Shown in pieces: positions 55,305 to 62,704 of a stretch of 64,000 bases of DNA. The notes below the pieces were generated by a model. The model was not told where the DNA came from. It did not search any database and worked only from the letters and a program-made list of their open reading frames with translations. The number at the start of each line of letters is the position of its first letter. Position 1 is the first letter of the stretch. Origin of the DNA: Chloroflexota bacterium (GTDB taxonomy: Bacteria; Chloroflexota; Anaerolineae; J102). Made by a program: the position numbers and the translations under genes. The stretch spans positions 62,001 through 126,000 of the forward strand of contig JAKOVD010000197.1 in the NCBI GenBank assembly GCA_029782215.1, given 5' to 3'.

Positions 55305-56452
55305 TCTTCCCGGCGACATCGCTCGACCTGTCGGGCGAGCGCTTTAGCGTCGCTTACCGCATTGCCGCCGCCGGCCTGGAGGAGGCGATGGCCCGGGCCT
55401 GGGGCATCTGCCTGGAGCAGACGGTGGAGGTGCCGGACGAGCTGCTGGCCGATGACGATATCCGCGCCCACGTGGTGGGGCGCATCGAGAGCCTGGACGA
55501 AGTGGGGCCGGACCGCTTTGCGGCGCGGATTAGCTACGCCGTCGAAACCTCGGCCTTCGAGCTGACCCAGTTCCTGAACGTCGTCTTCGGCAACACCGCC
55601 ATGCAGCCGGGTATCCGCGTGCTGCACCTGGACTTGCCTGCCAGCCTGCGCCAGCATTTCCCGGGACCGCGTTTCGGCCAGGAAGGCATCCGGGCGCTGG
55701 TGGGCGTCTGGGACCGGCCCCTGCTCTGCACGGCGCTTAAGCCGGTGGGGTTGGGCGCGCGGGACCTGGCGGCGCTTGCCTACCAGATCGCCCTGGGCGG
55801 CTTCGACCTGATCAAAGAGGACCACGGGTTCAGCGACCAGCCCTTCGCGCCCTTTACGGAGCGGGTGGCGGCCTGCGCCGAGGCGATCGACCGGGCCAAC
55901 GGGGCGACGGGCCGGCGCTGCCTCTACGTCCCCAACATCGCCGCCCCTGCCGACCGCGTGCGGGCGCGAGCCTTTGAGGCCAAACGCCTGGGTGCAGGGG
56001 GGGTGATGGCGGCGCCGGGACTGGTGGGCTGGGACGCGCTGCGGCAACTGGCCGCGGACGACGGTTTTGCCCTGCCCATCCTGAGCCATCCGGCGTGGCT
56101 GGGCACCTATGCCATCCACCCCGACCAGGGGGTGGCGCACCATGTCATCTTCGGGCAACTACCGCGCCTGGCCGGGGCGGACGCCACCATCTTCGTCAAC
56201 TACGGCGGTCGTTTTGCCTACAGCCAGGAGGACTGCCGGGGCATCGTCAGCGGCGCTCAAGGTGAGATGGGCGGTCTGCGGCCCATCTTCCCGGTGCCTT
56301 CCGGCGGCATGACCCTGGACCGCCTGCCGGACATGGCTCACTTCTATGGCCGCGAGGCCGTGTTCCTGATCGCCGGCGGCCTGTACGCCCGCGGTCCGGA
56401 CCTTTTGGAGAGTGCGCGGGAGTTTCGTCGAGTCGTGGAACGGCTGGGGTAA
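55301..56452 (+). CDS. RuBisCO-like protein (form IV), putative phosphosugar decarboxylase or isomerase
   Basis: The 383 residues show the RuBisCO large-chain fold. TALKPVG holds K147 (equivalent of K175). GGFDLIKEDHGFSDQPFAPF (in part) holds K172, E173, D174 and H175, where true RuBisCO has K201-D-D203-E204. H263 in ILSHPA, FVNYGGRF at loop 6 (300-305), FPVPSGGM and IAGGL follow. Substitution of E204 by His and the altered loop 6 exclude carboxylase activity as known. Form IV relatives act as enolases, 1,3-isomerases of methylthioribulose-1-P, or decarboxylases of 3-oxo sugar-acid phosphates (OiaX type). Coupling to an FGGY kinase favours a phosphorylated sugar or sugar-acid substrate. Confidence 0.9.
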
Positions 56453-56493
56453 AGTGCGACGCACCTCCGAGGTGCGTCGCACTTCTGATTTTT
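56452..56493 (+). terminator. Perfect hairpin with T-run ending the RuBisCO-like operon
   Basis: The arms AAGTGCGACGCACCT (56452-56466) and their exact complement (56470-56484) have a 3-base loop CCG. CTGATTTTT follows, giving a five-T run. It begins on the last base of the stop codon. This suits an intrinsic terminator for the 43.6-56.4 kb operon. The GTGCGACGCACCTC palindrome also looks like a mobile palindromic repeat. Confidence 0.75.
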
Positions 56494-58015
56494 GGCGCCG
56501 CCACTTCTGGCGCACGTGCTGGTGCTCGACCGCGACAACTGCGTGCTCTGCGAGGTCTATGCTGCCTATCCCCAGGCGAACGGGAGCTGGACCGCCGGTT
56601 CGAGCGCTATCTTCGACCTGAAATCGCACGCCCTGCGGCCGGCAGGCTGGACATCGGCCGATCCCGCCGGGCTGCCCATCCTGCCCGGCCTGGTGCGCTA
56701 CGATGAGGTGGCGAGCGGCGAGATCTGGCATGCCATCCGCTTTACGGCGCCTCAGACGCGCCGCGCCTACGTGTGGCCCGGTCGCCACTACGCCTCATCG
56801 CTGACCGGCAGCCAGTACCCGCCCATGGGCCAGCGCTTCCGTCTGCGCGCCGGTTACGACATCTCCGGCGCGCCCGACCAGCGCTGGAACAACGACAACC
56901 TCCACCAGCTCAGCTCGTTGAGCGGGGCCCAGTTCGAGGCGGTGGACGTCTCGGGACTGCAGCTCAGCGCTGACTCCGGCCAGGTGCGCGTGCGCGGCGG
57001 TGCTGCGTCCACGCCGACGTCGACGCGTACGCCCACGGCAACGCCGACCCGCACTGTAACGGCAACCCCCACACGTACCCCAACGCCGGGCGTAGCGGCG
57101 ACGCCAACACCCACGCAGGCCGGCGCCAAGGTCAAGTCCTTCCAAAATGGCGTCGTCCCGTCGACGAGCTACGCGGGAAACATCGACACGTATGTGGCCG
57201 AGGCCACTCCCGCTGCCAACTATGGCGCGGCCATGACCGTCGTTGTGACCGGCAGCGATCCCGCCGCCGGCAAAGACAGGTGGGCCCTGCTCAAATGGGA
57301 CCTGTCCAGCATTTCCGGCTGGGTGCAGTCGGCCACGATGACGCTCAACATCACCGATCACTCCGCCGGCCAAACCTATGAGCTGTACGAGGCCCTGGCG
57401 AGCTGGAGCGAGACGACCGTCACCTGGGGCAGCAAGCCCGCCAGGGGCAGCGTCGTGCTTGGGGTGGCGGCGCCCAACAAGACCGGGACCCTGGTGGTCA
57501 CGCTCAATGCCGGCGGCCTGGCCGCCCTGCAAAGGTGGCTGAATACGCCGGGCAAGAACTTCGGCTTCTACCTGGTGAACACCGCCAACACAGACACGCT
57601 GGCCTTTGACTCCAGCGAGGTGGCGACGGCCACCCTGCGGCCGAAGCTGTCGGTGACCTACAAGCCGCCCATCCTCACGAAGGGGCCGTGGATCGAGAGC
57701 CCTACGGCCACGTCGGCCAACGCGCTGTGGGAGACCGACATTTACGGAAAGGGGACTGTCAGCTACCGTGTCAAGGGCACGTCGACGTGGAGCAGCAAGA
57801 CGGCGGCGACGACCCTGGTGAGCGGCAAGTGGCAGGCCAAAGCGGCGCTGACCGGACTGGCAGCGAAGACTACCTACGAATACCGGGTGCGCGCAAGCGC
57901 CGACAGCGCCTGGACAAGCATCGCCACCTTTGCCACGACGGCCGCAGTGACGGCCGTCGCGCCCACCGGCGACATGGCAACGGGCATCCTGTTCATGCCG
58001 CTGCTGCAGCGATAG
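56492..58015 (+). pseudogene. Secreted multi-domain protein lacking its N-terminus (DNRLRE and Fn3 modules)
   Basis: The frame can start only at a TTG (56492) directly after the hairpin, and begins in mid-domain with HVLVLDRDNC. The first 165 residues match a conserved extracellular domain (LRPAGWTSADPAGLPILPGL, YVWPGRHYAS in part) that normally follows a signal peptide and another 100 or more residues. A Thr-Pro linker (about 172-210), a DNRLRE/CBM96-like beta-sandwich (about 213-390, ANYGAAMTVVV, WSETTVTWGSKP) and a fibronectin-III-like module (about 395-480) follow. The tail is ILFMPLLQR. The 5' end was probably lost when the palindromic element or the sugar operon arrived. Confidence 0.75.
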
Positions 58016-58077
58016 AGGGTCGTGCCGGCCGGCGTGCGGGTAGCCGGCGGCACGGCAGGGTGCAACGATAAAGACTC

Positions 58078-58120
58078 TCTCCCCTGGCGGTCCTATGGCT
58101 GAAGCGACCGCCAGGGGAGA
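58078..58120. terminator. Hairpin downstream of the truncated secreted gene
   Basis: The arms TCTCCCCTGGCGGTC (58078-58092) and their exact complement (58106-58120) have a 13-base loop; CTCTT follows. It is 63 bases after the stop and fits a terminator separating this gene from the SorC block. Confidence 0.65.
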
Positions 58121-58177
58121 CTCTTGCGAGTTCCCAACGGTGTCGCCCAACATGTGTGCGCCAAGAAACACCTCAGT

Positions 58178-58410
58178 TGTCATACTCAACGAAGTGGAGT
58201 ATCTCAGGGGGCTGTCTGGGCAGCGCCTGATGGGGTGGCGGAGATGCTTCACTGGAAGCTTGTCGCGAACAGGGTTGACCGATCGACCCGTTCAGCATGA
58301 CATAAACCTGTCACTCTGAGCCCCTCCAGGACCTCCTTTTCGCGTCATGCTGAGCGACCCCTCGGCCAACCTTCGTCTCGCCGCCAACACAGCGAAGCAT
58401 CCCCAACCCG
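58178..58410. repeat. Decayed TGTCATnCTGAGCGAAG-type repeat cluster
   Basis: The 617-base interval 58016-58632 contains no gene. Its centre carries degenerate pieces of the same family as 32378: GTTGTCATACTCAACGAAG, GGAGATGCTTCACTGGAAG, its complement TTCAGCATGACA, then CTGTCACTCTGAG and GTCATGCTGAGCG. They occur in both orientations. This looks like several overlapping, worn-down palindromic repeats. Confidence 0.55.
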
Positions 58411-58557
58411 CCCTATGTCGTTGCAGAGCCTGCAGGGCCGAAGCAATCCCTAACTGGCACGTTGGCGACTGCTTCGCTGCGCCCGCAGTGGCATAGCGAG
58501 CGGGAGTTCCCCGGCAGCGCAGGGCCGGATACTGCGGCGCTGCCCAGAAACTGTCTC

Positions 58558-58615
58558 TTGACAAGCCATCTGCCTCTTGCTAGACTACGCATAATTGCAC
58601 GCTGGCTGTGCAATT
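58558..58615 (+). promoter_or_regulatory. Promoter and operator of the SorC-regulator operon
   Basis: A -35 box TTGACA (58558-58563) and a -10 box TAGACT (58581-58586) are separated by 17 bases, close to the sigma-70 consensus. Immediately downstream, AATTGCAC (58593-58600) and GTGCAATT (58608-58615) form a perfect 8-base inverted repeat with a 7-base spacer, followed by another TTGCAC-like half site. The dyad covers the transcription start, so the regulator probably represses its own operon through it. Confidence 0.75.
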
Positions 58616-58632
58616 GCACACTGCTTGGGACC

Positions 58633-59598
58633 ATGCCTGATTCTGGACTGCACGAGCTGCTGGCCGAAGTGGCCTCGCTCTACTACGAGGAAGATCTCAC
58701 CCAGGGTGAGATCGCGGCGCGGTTGGGGTTGTCCAGGGTCAAGGTCTACCGGCTGCTCAAACAGGCGCGGGACGAGCAGGTGGTGACGATCCTCATCGAC
58801 TGGCCGATCAAGCGCGACGCCCGGCTCGAACGCGAGCTGTGGCAGGCCTTTGGCCTGGCCGACGTGCTGGTCATGCAGTCGGTCGCCGCTGACCAGGGCG
58901 CGGGCTTGCACCAGCTCGGCCAGCTTGCCGCCCGCTACCTGGAACAGGTCCTGCAGGACGGCGCCACCCTGACGGTCTGCCTGGGTCGCTCCACCTGCGA
59001 GACGATCAGCGCCATCCGCCCCGGCTTTCGCGCCCACGTGCGGGTGGCGCCAGCCCTGGGCAGCATGCCGTTCGCCATGCGGGAGCTGGACAGCGGCGCC
59101 CTGGCGCGCCGGCTGGCGCAGAAGCTGGGGGGCGACGTTCTCGATCTGGCGGCGCCGGCCATGGCCGACAGCCCTGCCGCCGCCGAGGTGCTGCGCAGCC
59201 AGCGCGATATCAGGCGGGCGCTGGAGGCAGCCGAGAACGCCAATGCAGCCCTGCTCGGCATCGGCAACCTGGACCCCGCCCAGTCAGTCTTCGTCAAGGG
59301 TGGCTTCATGACGCCCTCCGAGCTGGCGGCGCTGGTCGAGTCCGGCGCCGTGGGGGATATCGCCGGCCGCCTCTTCACCGTCGAGGGCCGGTTCCTCGAC
59401 AACTCCTATGGCGACCGCATCATCGGCGTCAGCGTCGAGGCGCTGCGGCGCATTCCCCGCACGATCGCCGTGGCAATGGGTCCGGAGAAGACATCCGCAA
59501 TCTGTGGCGCTCTGCGCTCCGGCGTCGTGCAGGTATTGTGCACCGACGATCGCACCGCCAGCGCCGTTCTCGAAAGGGTAGGTGGTCATGGCGACTGA
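58633..59598 (+). CDS. SorC/DeoR-type sugar-responsive transcriptional regulator
   Basis: From ATG 58633 the product has 321 residues: an N-terminal HTH (YYEEDLTQGEIAARLGLSRVKVYRLLKQA in part) and a SorC sugar-phosphate-binding domain (about 60-315). The latter contains LTVCLGRSTCETI, ALGSMP, and RFLDNSYGDRIIGVSVEALRRIP (in part). Such regulators bind phosphosugars and control catabolic operons. It is the first gene of the second block and overlaps the alcohol dehydrogenase gene by 11 bases. The palindrome at 58593-58615 is its likely operator. Confidence 0.92.
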   Translation: MPDSGLHELLAEVASLYYEEDLTQGEIAARLGLSRVKVYRLLKQARDEQVVTILIDWPIKRDARLERELWQAFGLADVLVMQSVAADQGAGLHQLGQLAARYLEQVLQDGATLTVCLGRSTCETISAIRPGFRAHVRVAPALGSMPFAMRELDSGALARRLAQKLGGDVLDLAAPAMADSPAAAEVLRSQRDIRRALEAAENANAALLGIGNLDPAQSVFVKGGFMTPSELAALVESGAVGDIAGRLFTVEGRFLDNSYGDRIIGVSVEALRRIPRTIAVAMGPEKTSAICGALRSGVVQVLCTDDRTASAVLERVGGHGD

Positions 59599-60616
59599 CA
59601 TGGTCGTACCGATCTTCCGCGGCGAAGGCCGCATTTCCTACGAGCGCCGGCCCCGTCCCACGGTGGACGCCTCTGACGACGTCGTCGTCCAGGTCGAAGC
59701 CTGCGGCATCTGCGGTACGGACCTGAACATCCTGTCCGTGCCGCCCGCGCACAAGGCCACCCCCGGCATCATCATCGGCCATGAGGGGGTGGGGATCGTC
59801 GCGGAAGTGGGCAGCGGCGTCTCGGGTCTGCAGCCCGGAGACCGGGTGGTGATCGCCAACCGCCTGACCTGCGGCCGCTGCGCCTACTGCCGCCGCGGGC
59901 TGGACAACCAGTGCACCGACTACCAGACGATCGGCACCACCCTGGACGGGGCTTTTGCCCCCTACCTGCGGGCACCGGCGCGGGCGCTGTGGAAGATCGC
60001 GCCCTCCGTCCCGCGCGATGACGCCGCCCTGTTCGAGCCCCTTGCCTGTGCCGTGGGCTCGGTCAAACGCGTGCCCTTCCAGGTGGGCGATAACGTCGCC
60101 ATCATCGGGGCAGGGCCGATGGGCATGCTGTTTGCCCTTCTGTACCGCGCCCTGGGCGCGGGCGCCGTCTTCCTGGTCGACATCGCACCCTACCGGCTGG
60201 ACTTCGCCCTGGCAATGGGCATGGAGGCCGCCCTGGACGCCGCCAGGGTGGACGTACCGGCAGAGGTGAAGCGGCTGACGGGCTTGGGCGCCGACATCGT
60301 CGTGGACGCCGTGGGCAATCAGGTGGGCCAGGCGGTCAAGCTGGCGCGTCGGGGAGGTCAGGTCATCCTCTTCGGCCTCCGACCTCACGACAACCCGCCC
60401 GTCAACCAATACACGATCACACGCTATGACCTGACTGTCCACGGCACCTTCGTCGGGCTGCATCCGTTCGCCCAGACGATCCAACTGCTGGAGAGCGGGC
60501 GCGTCCGGCCATCCGTTCTTGTCACCCACCGCCTGCCCCTCGCCGATCTGGAGCGGGGCGTCGAGCTGATGCGCAGCCAGCAGGCGATGAAGGTGCTGAT
60601 TGATTTGAGTTTGTAG
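59588..60616 (+). CDS. Zinc-dependent alcohol/polyol dehydrogenase (MDR family)
   Basis: From ATG 59588 the product has 342 residues (a GTG two codons earlier is an alternative). Catalytic zinc ligands C39 (EACGICGTDL) and H65-E66 (GHEGVG) and structural zinc cysteines C95, C98, C101 and C109 are all present. The NAD motif is GAGPMG, followed by an Asp at the end of the second strand (FLVDIAP), which favours NAD over NADP. Sorbitol- and threonine-dehydrogenase-like members oxidise secondary hydroxyls. It probably performs an oxidation of a polyol or sugar alcohol in the SorC-controlled pathway. Confidence 0.92.
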   Translation: MATDMVVPIFRGEGRISYERRPRPTVDASDDVVVQVEACGICGTDLNILSVPPAHKATPGIIIGHEGVGIVAEVGSGVSGLQPGDRVVIANRLTCGRCAYCRRGLDNQCTDYQTIGTTLDGAFAPYLRAPARALWKIAPSVPRDDAALFEPLACAVGSVKRVPFQVGDNVAIIGAGPMGMLFALLYRALGAGAVFLVDIAPYRLDFALAMGMEAALDAARVDVPAEVKRLTGLGADIVVDAVGNQVGQAVKLARRGGQVILFGLRPHDNPPVNQYTITRYDLTVHGTFVGLHPFAQTIQLLESGRVRPSVLVTHRLPLADLERGVELMRSQQAMKVLIDLSL

Positions 60617-60676
60617 ACCGGGAAACCGGGTCTGCGGGTCACCCACCCCTTCTCCACACCACACGGAGCATTCGAT

Positions 60677-61477
60677 ATGGCTGATGAAATTGGCAAGATG
60701 ACACAAAGGTGCAAGATCGCCGCCGGCCTTTTCTGGGCCGACTATGCCGTGCTCGGCGCCCAGATCAAGGACCTGGAAGCGGCAGGGGTCGACTGGCTGC
60801 ACATCGAGGTCCGCGACGGCAAGTACATGGACTTCGGGATGCCGCGCGGTGGCTTTGACATCATCGAGGCGACCTGCGCCAGCACCAGCCTCCAGGTCGA
60901 AGCCCAGTTGCAGATGGTCCGCCCTACCTTCGACGTCTTTGACCAGCTCAAGGAGCTGGGCGTGAGCCTGATCAGCCTGCCGATCGAAACGACCGGCGAG
61001 ATGATCTTCCAGCAGATCACCTATATCAAGGAGAAGCTCGATCTCAAGGTGGGCGTCTGGGCCTGGCAGGGCGTGCCGACCACGGCCTTCGAGCAGTTCC
61101 TGCATCCCTACGTCGACATCATCGAGTACGAGAGCAGGGCGCCCTTCTGGGTCAAGCCGCAGCCGGGCAAGAGCCCGCACACGATGGACCCGATCATGGT
61201 CAGGACCATCCGCCGCCTGCACGACATGATCGTGGACGCGGGCATGGAAGGCCAGATCGAGCTGATGGAGGACGGCGGCCTGAACGCAGGCAATGTGGCA
61301 GAGTTCATCGCCGCCGGCATGACCGTGGGTGAGTTCTCTTCGCCCCTGTTGAAAGGGCCGGGCGGCAAGCTCAAGCCGGGCACCGGTGACATTGCAGCCG
61401 CGGTGCACAACCTGGCCGCGGCCATGGATGCTGCCAGCGCCGAGCACCGCACCGCCGGCGGCCGGCTGCGTTCCTAA
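60677..61477 (+). CDS. Ribulose-phosphate 3-epimerase-like protein with altered metal site
   Basis: The 266 residues have the epimerase TIM-barrel layout: FWADYAVLGAQIKDLEAAG, then DWLHIEVRDG where epimerases have LHVDVMDG, and a phosphate loop ELMEDGGLNAGNV. H42 is kept, but the metal-binding Asp next to it is Glu44, and the second His (DVHLM in epimerases) is Gln77 in EAQLQM. The protein is also about 40 residues longer than typical epimerases. It probably catalyses a related isomerisation or epimerisation on an unusual substrate, or uses no metal. It lies between the dehydrogenase and the Gfo/Idh/MocA gene. Confidence 0.8.
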   Translation: MADEIGKMTQRCKIAAGLFWADYAVLGAQIKDLEAAGVDWLHIEVRDGKYMDFGMPRGGFDIIEATCASTSLQVEAQLQMVRPTFDVFDQLKELGVSLISLPIETTGEMIFQQITYIKEKLDLKVGVWAWQGVPTTAFEQFLHPYVDIIEYESRAPFWVKPQPGKSPHTMDPIMVRTIRRLHDMIVDAGMEGQIELMEDGGLNAGNVAEFIAAGMTVGEFSSPLLKGPGGKLKPGTGDIAAAVHNLAAAMDAASAEHRTAGGRLRS

Positions 61478-61504
61478 GGCCACATCTGGGCGAGGTTCAC
61501 GACT

Positions 61505-62650
61505 ATGAGAACACTTGGCATCGGCATGATCGGTTACGGCGGCATCGGACGTGTCCATGCTATGGCCTATCGCTCGCTGCCCTTCCACTACGGCTTGCCC
61601 CAGGACACGTTCCGGATCGCCGGTGTGGCGACGACGCGGCCGGAGACGGCACGGGCCGCCGCCGCCGAGATCGGCTGTGACTTTGCGACGGCCGATTACC
61701 GCGAGCTGCTGGCGCGGCCGGACGTGGACGTGGTGGATGTCAGCGTACCGAACCACCGCCATGCCGAGGTGGTGGTGGCGGCGGCGGCGGCAGGAAAGCA
61801 CATCTACTGCGAAAAGCCGCTGGCGATGAACGTGGCGGAGGGCAGGCAGATGCTCGCCGCCGTCAGGGCTGCCGGGGTGCAAACGCAGGTGACCTTCAAC
61901 TTCCGCTTCTACCCGGCGGTCATGCGGGCGCAGCAGCTCGTGGCCGCGGGCTTCCTGGGGCGGGTCTTCTCGTTTCGGGGGCGCTACTACCGTTCGAGCT
62001 ACATCGACGCCCGCAAGCCGCTCACCTGGCGGCAGCGCAAAGAGATCGCCGGTGGAGGCGCCCTCTTCGATATCGGCTCCCATATCCTCGACCTGATCTA
62101 CGCCCTTCTCGGCGACTTCGGCGCCGTCCAGGCGAACATGGACACCCTGATCAGGCAGCGCCCGGCGGCGCCGGGTGAGGACGCCACCCAGCCGGTGGAC
62201 GTCGACGACATCGCCCTGCTGAACCTCCGCCTGGCCGACGGGACGCCGGGCGTCGTCGAGGTCTCGCGCATGGGCACGGGGCTGACGAACGACCTGGGCT
62301 TCGATATCTTCGGCGACAAGGGCGCCATCCGCTTCAACGCCGTCGATGCCAACTGGCTGGAGGTCTACGATGTGCGCGACGCCGAACAGCCCATCGGCGG
62401 CATGCGGGGCTTCCGCCGGATCGAAGCCGTGAACCGCTACCCCGGCCAGAAAGCGCCGGACTGGTCCATGACGCCCGACTTCGTGCGCACGCACGCCGAA
62501 AGCCAGTACCAGTTCCTTAAGGCGGTCGCCGAGGGCCGGCCTGCCCGGCCGGACCTGGCCGATGGCCTGCACATCCAGGCGGTCATGGCGGCGGCGGAAC
62601 GCTCGGCGGCAGAGGGCCGCTGGGTCAGCGTCGCCGAGGCCTTGGCCTGA
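61505..62650 (+). CDS. Gfo/Idh/MocA-family oxidoreductase
   Basis: The 381 residues start with the dinucleotide motif GMIGYGGIGRVHAMAY. They carry the family signature EKPLAMNVAEG (Lys-Pro of the active site) near residue 104 and a C-terminal beta-sheet domain (QTQVTFNFRFYPAVMRAQQL in part). GGGALFDIGSHILDL contains the usual D-I-G-S-H catalytic segment. It oxidises or reduces a sugar or inositol-like ring with NAD(P). It belongs to the SorC-controlled block and has the typical 27-base spacing. Confidence 0.92.
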   Translation: MRTLGIGMIGYGGIGRVHAMAYRSLPFHYGLPQDTFRIAGVATTRPETARAAAAEIGCDFATADYRELLARPDVDVVDVSVPNHRHAEVVVAAAAAGKHIYCEKPLAMNVAEGRQMLAAVRAAGVQTQVTFNFRFYPAVMRAQQLVAAGFLGRVFSFRGRYYRSSYIDARKPLTWRQRKEIAGGGALFDIGSHILDLIYALLGDFGAVQANMDTLIRQRPAAPGEDATQPVDVDDIALLNLRLADGTPGVVEVSRMGTGLTNDLGFDIFGDKGAIRFNAVDANWLEVYDVRDAEQPIGGMRGFRRIEAVNRYPGQKAPDWSMTPDFVRTHAESQYQFLKAVAEGRPARPDLADGLHIQAVMAAAERSAAEGRWVSVAEALA

Positions 62651-62704
62651 TCTCGCAACCTTCACGCCGAAGTTCTCTGGACGCATCCGTCAAGGGCTAA
62701 CCTC

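Noticed and set aside
59429..62686. A 1085-codon open frame on the minus strand opposite the second sugar block
   Set aside because: It lies antisense to four well-supported genes, is rich in Arg, Gly, His and Ala in the way high-GC shadow frames are, and shows no domain or motif.
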